From contig NZ_CP009459.1 of assembly GCF_000758325.1 (NCBI RefSeq), positions 186,001-250,000 of the forward strand: a DNA stretch of 64,000 nt. The letters run 5' to 3'. The DNA comes from Cedecea neteri (GTDB taxonomy: Bacteria; Pseudomonadota; Gammaproteobacteria; Enterobacterales; Enterobacteriaceae). Below are positions 51,547 to 60,837 of this stretch, one piece after another. A program made the position numbers and the translations under genes. Positions within the stretch are counted from its first letter, which is position 1. Every line of letters begins with the position of its first letter. The notes under the pieces were generated by a model. The model was not told the DNA's origin. It saw only the letters and a list, made by a program, of their open reading frames with translations, and made no database searches.

Positions 51547-52119
51547 TTAGCCTTTAGTCATGCCACGCCACATCACGTCAAACCCGGCAGATTTGTATTC
51601 ATCCCTGCGTGAAGGATCGCGCCCGGCAAATTCCATCGTGGTTTCGGCCAGGCCGAAGAAAATCGCATCCGCAAATGCCGATTCAATGCCGGTCAGTACT
51701 TCGTTAGTCACACACTCTTTCGACAAATCGCGCAGGTCCGGGTAAGCCTGGTAAACCTGCTCCATTGTTTCAGGCGTGATCTTGCCGGAAACCGCCAGCT
51801 GACGCATCGCTTTGCGGGCATTAACATTCACCAGCCCCCAGTCGATGTAATTTCCCCATACCGTTCTGGAGCGTTCTTTGCTGGGCGCATGCCGGTCGTA
51901 GGTTTTCATCAGCTCGCTACCAAGATCTTGCTTATGATGAAGATAAACGGCGTTCAGCAACTCGTCTTTAGTGGGAAAATAACGGAACAACGTTCCTTCG
52001 GCTACCCCCGCCTTTCTGGCAATCAAAGAGGTCGCCGCCCCTAACCCCAGCTCCGCTATCGCGTCGGTTGCCGCATCGAGTAATGCTAATCGTTTATCTT
52101 CACTTTTTGGACGAGCCAC
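51547..52119 (-). CDS. ramR: TetR-family repressor, RamR homologue
   Basis: A 190-aa TetR-type repressor starting at GTG behind GAGGAACC. The N-terminal helix-turn-helix (ARPKSEDKRLALLDAA, ARKAGVAEGTLFRYFPTKDEL) and the C-terminal ligand domain (IDWGL, RQLAVS, FFGLAETTMEFAGRDP) resemble RamR of Salmonella and Klebsiella over the full length but are clearly diverged. It is divergent from romA-ramA, and a RamR-type operator lies between. RamR releases DNA on binding bile acids, dyes or drugs; that is known for the family, not shown here. Confidence 0.82.
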   Translation of the reverse strand: MARPKSEDKRLALLDAATDAIAELGLGAATSLIARKAGVAEGTLFRYFPTKDELLNAVYLHHKQDLGSELMKTYDRHAPSKERSRTVWGNYIDWGLVNVNARKAMRQLAVSGKITPETMEQVYQAYPDLRDLSKECVTNEVLTGIESAFADAIFFGLAETTMEFAGRDPSRRDEYKSAGFDVMWRGMTKG

Positions 52120-52216
52120 GGTTCCTCACAAGCCAGTTATCTGAGTGGATAGGTTTCAGCCATCGGGATCGCCTCGATCGCTGAATGTCATGTTCTTTAT
52201 CATACCGTAAATTTTG

Positions 52217-52262
52217 TTGACGGTTGACCTTGCCTGCCTATAATGAGTGTTTACTCACTCAA
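52217..52262 (+). promoter_or_regulatory. romA promoter overlapped by a RamR-type operator
   Basis: TTGACG (52217-52222) and TATAAT (52239-52244), 16-bp spacing, make a strong sigma-70 promoter. ATGAGTG-TTTACT-CACTCAA at 52243-52262 matches the known RamR operator form (ATGAGTG-N6-CACTCAT) in 13 of 14 arm positions. It covers the end of the -10 box and the start site, so bound RamR would block initiation. Confidence 0.85.
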
Positions 52263-52300
52263 TAGCAATATAACCCGCACAGTTTCTAAGAGAATCCTTT

Positions 52301-53428
52301 ATGGCTGCCGCGCAATCTGGCAAGCGTTCGTTAACCCTAAAATTCATGGTCGTGATTATGTTATTAGGCCTTACTGCCACTAGCGCTGCGCTGTTCCCGA
52401 TGACTGAATTTGGCAAACTGCCGCAGGGCAGCCGCCTTGAACGCATCCAGCAATCGCCCCAGTACCGCGACGGCAAGTTCCACAATCAGCAGGACACGCC
52501 AATGATGACCGACAAACGCGGTCGCCTTGCAGCGCTGTGGGATTTCTTTTTCGCCCGGCCAGACACGGTCAAACCCGATCGTCCCCTGCCGCTGATCAAA
52601 ACCGATCTGGCGAAGCTTGATAAACAGCAGGATCTGGTGGTGTGGCTGGGCCATTCCTCCTGGTTCATCCAGCTCGGCGGCAAGCGCATTCTTATCGATC
52701 CGGTGTTCAGCCACTATGCCGCCCCGTTCGCCTTTCTGAACAAAGCGTTTGCGGGTGATTATCCGTGGCGAGCAGAAGATATGCCGGACATCGACACGTT
52801 GATCATCTCTCACGATCACTGGGATCACCTGGACTATCCCACGCTGCGGGCGCTTAAGCCAAAGATTAAGCAGGTAGTCACCCCGCTTGGCGTGGGCGCA
52901 CATTTTGAAGCCTGGGGCTTCGATCCCGCGCTTATCCACGAGCTGGACTGGCAGGAAAAAGCCGCCATTGATGATGAGTTAACCATTCACGCCCTGCCGG
53001 CACGCCACTTCTCTGGCCGCGGGTTAACCGGCAACAAAACGCTGTGGGCAAGCTTTATGTTCGTCACGCCACAGCGAAAAGTTTATTACAGCGGCGATTC
53101 CGGCTACGGCCCGCATTTCAAACAGATCGGTGAACAATTTAGCGATATCGATCTCGCCATCATGGAAAACGGCCAGTACGACGAAGGCTGGAAATACATC
53201 CACATGATGCCGGAAGAAGCCGCTCAGGCGACGGAAGAGCTGGGGGCGAAAACCATGGTGCCGGGGCATGCTGGCCGGTTTGCATTGGCGAACCATAGCT
53301 GGGACGAGCCTTTCCGCCGTATAGCAACCGCCAGCGCAGGCCGCAGCTATCAACTGCTCACGCCGGAAATGGGGCAAATACTGGAAGTCAGTCAACCGCG
53401 CCAGGCCTTCGATGCCTGGTGGGAATAG
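52301..53428 (+). CDS. romA: MBL-fold metallohydrolase RomA
   Basis: A 375-aa metallo-beta-lactamase-fold protein with an N-terminal membrane anchor or signal (about 11-32, LKFMVVIMLLGLTATSAALF). Metal motif IISHDHWDHLDY, plus VWLGHSSWFIQLGGKRILIDP and LPARHFSGRG, place it near UlaG and NAPE-PLD-type enzymes. It sits between ramR and ramA, the arrangement known as romA in Klebsiella and Enterobacter. Its substrate is unknown. Confidence 0.86.
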   Translation: MAAAQSGKRSLTLKFMVVIMLLGLTATSAALFPMTEFGKLPQGSRLERIQQSPQYRDGKFHNQQDTPMMTDKRGRLAALWDFFFARPDTVKPDRPLPLIKTDLAKLDKQQDLVVWLGHSSWFIQLGGKRILIDPVFSHYAAPFAFLNKAFAGDYPWRAEDMPDIDTLIISHDHWDHLDYPTLRALKPKIKQVVTPLGVGAHFEAWGFDPALIHELDWQEKAAIDDELTIHALPARHFSGRGLTGNKTLWASFMFVTPQRKVYYSGDSGYGPHFKQIGEQFSDIDLAIMENGQYDEGWKYIHMMPEEAAQATEELGAKTMVPGHAGRFALANHSWDEPFRRIATASAGRSYQLLTPEMGQILEVSQPRQAFDAWWE

Positions 53429-53470
53429 CATTATCAATTATCGAACGAGCAAGATGTAGAAGGAGGTGAT

Positions 53471-53812
53471 ATGTCCATGCCTAAAGATTTTATGGAATCT
53501 CTGCTTGAGTGGGTCGATGGCAATATGCAGCGCCCGCTGCGTATTGAAGAAGTCGCCAGGCAGTCCGGCTACTCGAAGTGGTACCTGCAGCGGATGTTCT
53601 CAGACTGGGCGGGGAAAAGCCTCGGGGCCTACATTCGTGAACGTAAATTGCAGCTAGCGGCAGAGGATCTGAAAAATACCGAGGACAAAATCCTCGATAT
53701 CTCAGTGCGATACGGCTTTGATTCGCAGCAATCTTTTACCCGCACGTTCGGAAAACGGTTCAATACTTCTCCCGGTGCCTACCGCCGCGAGCACGAACAG
53801 CCGCTTAATTAA
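53471..53812 (+). CDS. ramA: AraC/XylS-family activator, RamA homologue
   Basis: A 113-aa activator of the MarA/SoxS/Rob/RamA group, the exact length of RamA. Two helix-turn-helix motifs: RIEEVARQSGYSKWYLQRMF (20) at about 24-43, and ILDISVRYGFDSQQSFTRTF (20) at about 75-94, with RERKL linking. It has a very strong ribosome site (AAGGAGGTGAT) 42 bp after romA. RamA raises acrAB-tolC expression and multidrug tolerance in relatives. Similarity to Klebsiella RamA is high but not close to identity. Confidence 0.83.
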   Translation: MSMPKDFMESLLEWVDGNMQRPLRIEEVARQSGYSKWYLQRMFSDWAGKSLGAYIRERKLQLAAEDLKNTEDKILDISVRYGFDSQQSFTRTFGKRFNTSPGAYRREHEQPLN

Positions 53813-53820
53813 GATCTTTT

Positions 53821-53855
53821 CTGGGTGGATTTATGCAGCTTATCCACCCAGTTTT
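53821..53855. terminator. bidirectional terminator between ramA and yqcA
   Basis: CTGGGTGGAT and ATCCACCCAG form a 10-bp stem around 11 nt, with TTTTC on one side and GAAAAG-complementary sequence on the other. Confidence 0.8.
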
Positions 53856-53858
53856 CAC

Positions 53859-54308
53859 TTACTTCAGTAAAGTCGCCCACTGCTCAACCCACGGGCCGGA
53901 AACCACTTCAGGCTCTGGATGGTCATTGGCGTCAATCGTCAAAACTTCAGCGATACGGGTTGCGCCCTGCTCCTGCAATAAAGCATCAAACTGCTTGCCG
54001 CCGCCGCAGAAGTGGTCATAGTTGCTGTCACCCAGCGCAATCAAGCCGTAATGTAGCTCAGGCTGGTAACCCAGCTGATCTTTGATAGCCTGGAACAGCG
54101 GGACAATGCTGTCCGGCAGATCGCCCTGCCCGGTCGTGGAGGTCACCACCAGCGCATAATGATTGCGATAGTATTGCCACTCGGTCAGATCGGGATCTTC
54201 AAACACCTTTGCCTGATGGCCGTGTTTTTTCAGAATGGTTTCGGCTTCTTCCGCCACTAACAGCGCATTGCCGTACATCGTGCCTACAAAAATACCCACT
54301 TCGGCCAT
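53859..54308 (-). CDS. yqcA: flavodoxin YqcA
   Basis: A 149-aa flavodoxin of the MioC type. FMN phosphate loop [11 protein letters not shown], then [14 protein letters not shown] and [16 protein letters not shown] used the ATG at 54308, nine codons inside the open frame, to match the E. coli length and the AAGGAGTTACC site. Downstream of truC (17-bp gap). Confidence 0.96.
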   Translation of the reverse strand: MAEVGIFVGTMYGNALLVAEEAETILKKHGHQAKVFEDPDLTEWQYYRNHYALVVTSTTGQGDLPDSIVPLFQAIKDQLGYQPELHYGLIALGDSNYDHFCGGGKQFDALLQEQGATRIAEVLTIDANDHPEPEVVSGPWVEQWATLLK

Positions 54309-54325
54309 CGGTAACTCCTTAAGAA

Positions 54326-55105
54326 TTAGAGACAAGGCTTATCCTGGCTGCTCGCCGGATCATACTCACTATTTTCAACATCCGGTAGCTGACCACGCCA
54401 GCCAAATTGTGTCAGCATTTGCATCCAGGTCTCATCCAGCCCCGCTTTTAGCGTCAGCGATTCCCCGGTCACGGGATGATTTAAAGAGAGCTGGCTGGCA
54501 TGCAGCATCAGGCGCTGGCAGCCAAAATGCTCCGCTGCACCGCGATTCTGGCGCAAATCACCGTGTTTGGAATCGCCAATAATGGGATGTCGAAGGTGCG
54601 CCAGGTGCCGCCGAAGCTGGTGTTTACGGCCGGTCTTCGGCTCAAGCTCGACCAGGCTGTAGCGCGCGCTGGAATAGCGCCCCACCGCCACCGGCATTTC
54701 GACCGTTGCCAGACCGCGATAATGCGTCACTGCCGGCTGTGGCCCTTTATCCTGGTCGCTAAATTTATCGGCGATTTTATCCAGCTCCTCAACCAGCGGA
54801 TAATCCAGCACGGCTTTGTCCTGCAGCCAGCCGCGCACCACGGCATGGTAGCGTTTCTGCATTTGATGCTGCTCAAATTGCTGTGACAGCAGACGGCCAA
54901 CTTCGCTGGACAACCCCATCAGCAATACGCCAGAGGTTGGCCTGTCGAGGCGATGAACGGTAAACACGTGCTGGCCAATCTGGTCGCGCACGGTTTGCAT
55001 CACTACAACTTTCTCGTGCCTGTCCAGCCAGCTACGGTGAACCAGCCAGCCGGACGGTTTGTTCACGGCAACCAGCCATTCATCCTGGTAAATAATCTCC
55101 AGCAT
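54326..55105 (-). CDS. truC: tRNA pseudouridine(65) synthase TruC
   Basis: A 259-aa RluA-family pseudouridine synthase. The catalytic Asp is in [32 protein letters not shown] is the second conserved block. ATG at 55105 overlaps the yqcC stop (TGATG). Confidence 0.97.
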   Translation of the reverse strand: MLEIIYQDEWLVAVNKPSGWLVHRSWLDRHEKVVVMQTVRDQIGQHVFTVHRLDRPTSGVLLMGLSSEVGRLLSQQFEQHQMQKRYHAVVRGWLQDKAVLDYPLVEELDKIADKFSDQDKGPQPAVTHYRGLATVEMPVAVGRYSSARYSLVELEPKTGRKHQLRRHLAHLRHPIIGDSKHGDLRQNRGAAEHFGCQRLMLHASQLSLNHPVTGESLTLKAGLDETWMQMLTQFGWRGQLPDVENSEYDPASSQDKPCL

Positions 55106-55434
55106 CAACCCTGTTCCGCGTCAAACAGTGCATCCAGCTCAAGCAGCGCGGCGAGAAGGGGTTCACGCACGGCATGCGTCGCATCCAATGCCATCTCATA
55201 GTAAGGGGCGATGGCAAAGGCTTCAGGCAGAGGATGCTGGCTGTCCAGCAGCGCGTGCATACGAGGGATCAGGACCCATTGCAGCCATTCGTGAGGCTGT
55301 AGCGTATCCATGCAGAAAGGCTGCGTGCTCTCAAATGCAGAGGGATCGGGAGGCAGGTCCTGCCAGAGGGAATGATCGCGCAGGATCTGCTCAATGGTGA
55401 GTAAATGATGGCGAACCAGCGTCTGGCGCTCCAT
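55105..55434 (-). CDS. yqcC: YqcC family protein (DUF446)
   Basis: A 109-aa soluble helical protein matching E. coli YqcC (PFCMDTLQPHEWLQWVLIPRMH core). Function unknown. First gene of yqcC-truC-yqcA, with coupled translation into truC. Confidence 0.94.
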   Translation of the reverse strand: MERQTLVRHHLLTIEQILRDHSLWQDLPPDPSAFESTQPFCMDTLQPHEWLQWVLIPRMHALLDSQHPLPEAFAIAPYYEMALDATHAVREPLLAALLELDALFDAEQG

Positions 55435-55503
55435 GAAAACCTCATACGTCAGTGGGAAAGAGCGGGAGAGAATACCACTTCTTCACTGCCCGTGAAAAAG
55501 GCA

Positions 55504-55876
55504 TAAAAAAAGGGAGCACTGTTTACACAGTGCTCCCGGTTCGTTTCGCAGCTAATCCGGCTACTTTTCATGCTCCCTGCTCATCCATGACAACTTTGTC
55601 CTCTGGTCTCCTGACCAGCAATCCATCGCCAGGGCTTCCTGCTACCATCATCCTGTTGGGTGTCCAGCATCATCCTGACGCGAAATCCTTGAGTCTTCCT
55701 GACCCACCGTACTCCTGTTACGGCTCTCATTCTCCGTCCTGGAGGTGTCCTTTAACTCTGCCTGAGTTATCCGTGCTTCATCTGTGAAGCCTTCCCTGTA
55801 CGCCATCCCGGCGGGTTCCTTTGGTAAAGAAGCGACATCATCCTAATGTCTCCTTCATTACGCCGACATCCTGTCG
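55504..55876 (-). ncRNA. csrB: CsrB regulatory RNA
   Basis: A roughly 370-nt RNA in the yqcC-syd gap, its usual place. I count about 24 GGA motifs on the minus strand, many of them in AGGA hairpin loops (for example CAGGATG), which bind and sequester CsrA. It ends in a strong terminator: GGGAGCACTGTG-type stem (55512-55536) and seven U at 55511-55505. A TATATT -10 box (55885-55880) sits just upstream. The 5' end is estimated. Expression should depend on BarA/UvrY. Confidence 0.93.
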
Positions 55877-56050
55877 ATGAATATAGAATCCTCTATTTGC
55901 CCGCTTGTGACAAGGGATGCAGCGGTGCTGTGGGCAAAAACTTTCATTCGGAACTTTCCTAAAACAAAAATAACTCATTGTTTTATAAAGACATAAATAA
56001 ATGAGAGTCGCTTTCATCTGCCGTCAAATGTAGCGATCTCTCACACGGCT

Positions 56051-56068
56051 TGTAAGAGATCTCTCACA
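56051..56068. promoter_or_regulatory. UvrY (GacA) box upstream of csrB
   Basis: TGTAAGAGATCTCTCACA fits the GacA/UvrY consensus TGTAAG-N6-CTTACA with one change. It is centred about 180 bp upstream of the csrB start, matching the far-upstream UvrY site of E. coli csrB. A second half-site (GATCTCTCACAC) is at 56036-56047. It is close to the syd 3' end. Confidence 0.85.
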
Positions 56069-56086
56069 AGGGCTTGGGCAAAAAAG

Positions 56087-56632
56087 CTAGATCACCTGTG
56101 GCGTTAAGGCATTCAGAAAGTCAGGGAGGGAGGCGGAAAGCACGGTCCGCTGCGGGGTGCCGATTCTTTCAAGCACTACTTCACCTGTCAAGTTGCATAG
56201 TGAAACGACTTCCATTTCATCGTCGGTAGTGGCCAAAAACAGCGTCGGAGATAACTTCAAACGCTTCTGCGTCACCAGATGGCCAATCAGATTTTCCTGC
56301 ACGCGAACAAAGTCGTCCTCACTCCACGCTTGCAACAGCGTCAGCGCAGTATTTCCATGTACGGCGGGCATATCTCCGGCAAACTGCGTGGTGTAAAACG
56401 CTTCAACGGCAGGTTGGAGGGAAATATCTAATGCTCGCTCAACGGCGCTTAAATCCGCTTCTGGCGTAAACGGCTGGGGCTGCCAGCGCACGTCTCCCCC
56501 GGTGGTCGTTACAATACACGGAGACGGAATGCCGTATAGCGCTTCACTGGCGGGCCAGCCTCCCGTTTCCTCCTGCCACTGGTCGCAAAAACGGCGGGTA
56601 AACTCTTTAAGGGCAAAGGCGACTTCGTTCAT
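56087..56632 (-). CDS. syd: SecY-interacting protein Syd
   Basis: A 181-aa cytoplasmic protein that binds SecY. It matches E. coli Syd throughout ([49 protein letters not shown]). I chose the ATG at 56632 over a 22-codon longer frame that would run into divergent queF. Confidence 0.97.
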   Translation of the reverse strand: MNEVAFALKEFTRRFCDQWQEETGGWPASEALYGIPSPCIVTTTGGDVRWQPQPFTPEADLSAVERALDISLQPAVEAFYTTQFAGDMPAVHGNTALTLLQAWSEDDFVRVQENLIGHLVTQKRLKLSPTLFLATTDDEMEVVSLCNLTGEVVLERIGTPQRTVLSASLPDFLNALTPQVI

Positions 56633-56696
56633 TAATTTCTCACTCGCGTAGGCTGGGGTACAATAAAAGCCAATTGTACCTTTATCTCGGTGAAAC

Positions 56697-57539
56697 ATGT
56701 CCTACGAAAATCACCAGGCTCTAAGTGGCCTGACGCTGGGTAAGCCCACGGCTTATCAGGATCAATACCAGCCTTCGCTGCTGCAGGCCGTACCGCGCAG
56801 CCTGAATCGCGACCCACTGGGCCTCCACGCCGACAGTCTGCCCTTCAGCGGCGGCGACATCTGGACGCTCTACGAACTCTCGTGGCTAAACAGTAAAGGC
56901 CTGCCTCAGGTCGCCGTGGGCCATGTGCAGTTAGACGCCAACAGCGTCAATCTTGTGGAGTCCAAAAGCTTTAAGCTCTACCTGAACAGCTTTAACCAGA
57001 CTCGTTTCGCCGACTGGGAAACCATCCAGGCAACGCTAAAGCATGATTTAAGCGCCTGTGCCGAAGGCGACGTCAGCGTGGTGCTGTTCCGCCTGCATGA
57101 GCTGGAAGGACAGGAAATTTCAGCGTTCAGCGGAGAATGCATCGACGGGCAGGACATCACCATCGACAGCTACGACTTTAACGCCGATTATCTGCAACAG
57201 GCCGCCGGGGATGAGATCGTGGAAGAGACGCTGGTCAGCCACCTGCTGAAGTCCAACTGCTTGATCACCCACCAGCCAGACTGGGGTTCAGTGCAGATTC
57301 GCTATCGCGGCCCGAAAATCGATCGCGAAAAGCTGCTGCGCTATCTTGTCTCCTTCCGCCATCACAACGAGTTTCATGAGCAGTGCGTGGAGCGTATCTT
57401 TAATGACCTGCAGCGCTTCTGCCAGCCACAATCGCTCAGCGTCTACGCACGCTACACGCGTCGGGGCGGGTTGGACATTAACCCGTGGCGTACGAATACT
57501 GATTTCCATCCTGCTTTTGGCCGCCTGACCCGCCAATAA
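56697..57539 (+). CDS. queF: NADPH-dependent 7-cyano-7-deazaguanine reductase
   Basis: A 280-aa long-form (YqcD-type) nitrile reductase that turns preQ0 into preQ1. The active-site Cys is in [13 protein letters not shown], and the NADPH motif [17 protein letters not shown] is intact. Divergent from syd. Third preQ1 gene in this window after queD and queE. Confidence 0.98.
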   Translation: MSYENHQALSGLTLGKPTAYQDQYQPSLLQAVPRSLNRDPLGLHADSLPFSGGDIWTLYELSWLNSKGLPQVAVGHVQLDANSVNLVESKSFKLYLNSFNQTRFADWETIQATLKHDLSACAEGDVSVVLFRLHELEGQEISAFSGECIDGQDITIDSYDFNADYLQQAAGDEIVEETLVSHLLKSNCLITHQPDWGSVQIRYRGPKIDREKLLRYLVSFRHHNEFHEQCVERIFNDLQRFCQPQSLSVYARYTRRGGLDINPWRTNTDFHPAFGRLTRQ

Positions 57540-57654
57540 GTGCGAAATAGCTCCCAGCGCCAAAAGCGAATGCGGTTTACGGGTTGTTAAAGTGAACAAG
57601 CCAGGGCTATTGTAATCTGTGAGAACGGCACTTTTCGTTCCGTAAGGAGTTCAC

Positions 57655-59019
57655 TTGATTACACATATTAGCCCGCTTGGCTCAATGGATATGTTGTCGC
57701 AGCTGGAAGTCGATATGCTTAAACGCACCGCCAGCAGCGACCTTTATCAACTGTTTCGTAACTGCTCACTGGCGGTCCTTAATTCCGGCAGTCAAACCGA
57801 CAGCAGCAAAGAGCTGCTCTCTCGCTACCAGAACTTTGACATCAATGTGTTACGCCGTGAACGTGGCGTAAAACTCGAACTGATTAATCCCCCGGAAGAC
57901 GCCTTTGTTGACGGCCGAATCATCCGCGCGCTGCAGGCTAACCTGTTTGCCGTTCTGCGCGATATTCTGTTTGTTAACGGCCAAATTACTAACGCAGGCC
58001 GTTTTCAGCATTTAAACAAAGAAAACTCTATTCATATTACCAATATGGTGTTTTCTATTTTACGAAATGCCCGCGCGCTGCACGTGGGTGAAGCCCCGAA
58101 TCTGGTGGTTTGCTGGGGTGGCCACTCGATTAACGAAAACGAATATCTTTATGCCCGCCGTGTGGGCACCCAGCTTGGCTTACGCGAGCTGAATATCTGC
58201 ACCGGCTGCGGGCCTGGCGCGATGGAAGCGCCAATGAAAGGTGCCGCCGTCGGCCACGCCCAGCAGCGCTATAAAGAAGGGCGTTTTATCGGCCTGACGG
58301 AGCCTTCGATCATCGCCGCCGAGCCGCCTAACCCGCTGGTCAACGAACTGATCATCATGCCGGATATTGAAAAACGGCTTGAGGCGTTCGTGCGCATTGC
58401 CCACGGCATCATTATCTTCCCTGGCGGGGTCGGTACCGCAGAAGAGCTGCTCTACCTGCTCGGCATTCTGATGAACCCGCATAACCACGATCAGGTGCTG
58501 CCGCTGATCCTGACCGGGCCGAAAGAAAGCGCAGATTACTTCCGTGTGCTGGATGAATTTATCGTTAGCACCCTGGGCGAGAAAGCGCGCCGCCATTATA
58601 AAATCATCATCGACGACGCAACTGAAGTCGCCCGCCTGATGAAAAAGGCCATGCCGCAGGTGAAAGAGAATCGTCGTGAAACCGGCGATGCCTACGGCTT
58701 CAACTGGTCTATTCGCATCTCGCCGGATCTACAGATGCCGTTTGAGCCTACCCATGAAAACATGGCCAACCTGCAACTTTACCCGGACCAGCCTGCAGAA
58801 AAACTGGCGGCTTCGCTGCGTCGTGCCTTCTCAGGCATCGTTGCCGGCAACGTGAAGGAGCCAGGTATTCATGCTATCGAGAAATACGGCCCGTACAAAC
58901 TGCACGGGGACCCGGACATGATGAAACGCATGGATGTTCTGCTGCAGGGCTTTGTCGCCCAGCACCGCATGAAGTTACCCGGCAGCGCCTACATTCCCTG
59001 CTACGAAATCGTACGTTAA
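57655..59019 (+). CDS. ppnN: nucleotide 5'-monophosphate nucleosidase PpnN
   Basis: A 454-aa LOG-family enzyme that cleaves nucleoside monophosphates to base and ribose 5-phosphate and is stimulated by (p)ppGpp in E. coli. Motifs [10 protein letters not shown] and [15 protein letters not shown]. It starts at TTG behind AAGGAG, as does the E. coli gene. Confidence 0.97.
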   Translation: MITHISPLGSMDMLSQLEVDMLKRTASSDLYQLFRNCSLAVLNSGSQTDSSKELLSRYQNFDINVLRRERGVKLELINPPEDAFVDGRIIRALQANLFAVLRDILFVNGQITNAGRFQHLNKENSIHITNMVFSILRNARALHVGEAPNLVVCWGGHSINENEYLYARRVGTQLGLRELNICTGCGPGAMEAPMKGAAVGHAQQRYKEGRFIGLTEPSIIAAEPPNPLVNELIIMPDIEKRLEAFVRIAHGIIIFPGGVGTAEELLYLLGILMNPHNHDQVLPLILTGPKESADYFRVLDEFIVSTLGEKARRHYKIIIDDATEVARLMKKAMPQVKENRRETGDAYGFNWSIRISPDLQMPFEPTHENMANLQLYPDQPAEKLAASLRRAFSGIVAGNVKEPGIHAIEKYGPYKLHGDPDMMKRMDVLLQGFVAQHRMKLPGSAYIPCYEIVR

Positions 59020-59025
59020 CCTTCC

Positions 59026-59054
59026 AGGGCGGCCCAGCGGTCGCCCTTCTTTTT
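59026..59054 (+). terminator. ppnN terminator
   Basis: AGGGCG pairs with CGCCCT and is followed by a T-rich run. Confidence 0.75.
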
Positions 59055-59482
59055 ACCCTTCTCAAAGCCATTTAATCGATTGCGCTCACACTTAAAAGCA
59101 CAAACATTGCGACCTGAAGCAAATACTCGTTGAAAAATGCTGTTTTAGGCACTTTCTTTGGTAAAAACCGAGTTATTTGGTCAGGTTTAATTTATTGCAT
59201 CATCCACAAGTGTTAGGCTTCGCGACCATAAATGTCATATTGATGTCCATGAACAGACTGTTATGCGGATTTGTTGCTTAACAAACGTAGATTATCGCAT
59301 TTGGGATCGCGATCACTGATACATAGATGACATAAATGTATCTTTCCGCCCGCCGATAGTCACGGGCCACAACGACTACAAAAACGCCCCCGGCCAGAAT
59401 TTAGTTTCAGCAGTTACGCCGCACACATTGCGTTAACTGCGAATTTTTAAACATTGCACGAAACATTCCTTTGGAGATGTAA
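59055..59482 (+). promoter_or_regulatory. long sdaC upstream region
   Basis: About 430 bp without a gene. TGGGATCGCGATCACT at 59302-59317 fits the CRP consensus (TGTGATC-NN-GATCACA) with two changes; CRP activation of sdaC is known in E. coli. A -10-like sequence follows near 59335-59341. The ribosome site is GGAGATGTAA. The function of the upstream half is not visible. Confidence 0.5.
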
Positions 59483-60772
59483 ATGGAAACCACTCAAACC
59501 GGCAGTATTGTCTCTGCTGAGAAAAAAGGCGCATGGCGCAAGACCGACACCATGTGGATGCTGGGCCTGTACGGCACAGCTATCGGTGCAGGCGTCCTGT
59601 TCCTGCCAATCAACGCCGGCGTTGGTGGCCTGATCCCGCTGTTCATCATGGCGATTCTGGCTTTCCCGATGACTTTCTTTGCCCACCGTGGCCTGACGCG
59701 TTTTGTTCTGTCGGGTAAAAACCCAGGTGAAGACATCACCGAAGTTGTAGAAGAGCACTTTGGTATCGGCGCAGGTAAGCTCATCACCCTGCTGTACTTC
59801 TTTGCTATCTACCCGATCCTGCTGGTTTACAGCGTGGCTATCACCAACACCGTGGACAGCTTCATCACCCACCAGTTGGGAATGACTGCTCCACCACGCG
59901 CTATCCTTTCCCTGATTCTGATCGTCGGCATGATGACCATCGTGCGTTTCGGTGAGCAGATGATCGTCAAAGCGATGAGCATCCTGGTATTTCCGTTTGT
60001 TGCGGCTCTGATGGTTCTGGCGCTGTACCTGATCCCTAACTGGAGCGGTGCGGCCTTTGAAACCCTGTCCTTCAGCGCAACTCCGGCAACCGGCAGCGGC
60101 CTGTGGATGACTCTGTGGCTGGCGATTCCGGTGATGGTCTTCTCCTTCAACCACTCGCCGATCATCTCCTCTTTCGCCGTGGCTAAACGCGAAGAGTACG
60201 GCGCAGGCGCTGAGAAAAAATGCTCCAGCATTCTGGCTCGTGCCCATGTCATGATGGTACTGACCGTGATGTTCTTCGTGTTCAGCTGCGTGCTGAGCCT
60301 GACCCCGGCAGACCTGGCCGCGGCAAAAGCGCAGAACATCTCTATCCTGTCTTACCTGGCTAACCACTTTAATGCACCGGTTATTGCCTGGATGGCGCCA
60401 ATCATTGCGATGATTGCCATCACCAAATCCTTCCTCGGCCACTACCTGGGCGCACGTGAAGGCTTTAACGGCATGGTCATTAAGTCTCTGCGCGGCAAAG
60501 GCAAGAGCATTGAAATCGGTAAACTGAACAAAATCACCGCGCTGTTCATGCTGGTGACTACCTGGGCAGTAGCGACGCTGAACCCAAGCATCCTCGGGAT
60601 GATTGAAACCCTGGGCGGCCCGGTTATTGCGATGATTCTGTTCCTGATGCCGATGTATGCCATTCAGAAAGTGCCGGCGATGCGTAAGTACAGCGGCCAT
60701 ATCAGCAACGTCTTCGTTGTGATTATGGGCCTGATTGCTATCTCCGCTATCTTCTACTCGCTGTTCAGCTAA
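59483..60772 (+). CDS. sdaC: serine/H+ symporter SdaC
   Basis: A 429-aa inner-membrane transporter of the HAAAP family with about 11 helices. [20 protein letters not shown] (20) is the conserved first helix, and [14 protein letters not shown] is also typical. It imports serine for the deaminase encoded next (65-bp gap). Confidence 0.97.
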   Translation: METTQTGSIVSAEKKGAWRKTDTMWMLGLYGTAIGAGVLFLPINAGVGGLIPLFIMAILAFPMTFFAHRGLTRFVLSGKNPGEDITEVVEEHFGIGAGKLITLLYFFAIYPILLVYSVAITNTVDSFITHQLGMTAPPRAILSLILIVGMMTIVRFGEQMIVKAMSILVFPFVAALMVLALYLIPNWSGAAFETLSFSATPATGSGLWMTLWLAIPVMVFSFNHSPIISSFAVAKREEYGAGAEKKCSSILARAHVMMVLTVMFFVFSCVLSLTPADLAAAKAQNISILSYLANHFNAPVIAWMAPIIAMIAITKSFLGHYLGAREGFNGMVIKSLRGKGKSIEIGKLNKITALFMLVTTWAVATLNPSILGMIETLGGPVIAMILFLMPMYAIQKVPAMRKYSGHISNVFVVIMGLIAISAIFYSLFS

Positions 60773-60837
60773 GCAAGCTAAAGAGTCGCCCGCCAGGGCG
60801 GCTCTCCTCCCCCAAGTCACTTACGCAGGGAAATCTT

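Noticed and set aside
59447-60820. A 457-codon frame opposite sdaC
   Set aside because: It is antisense to a conserved transporter gene and its composition (His, Gln, Asp-rich) is that of a reversed membrane protein gene.
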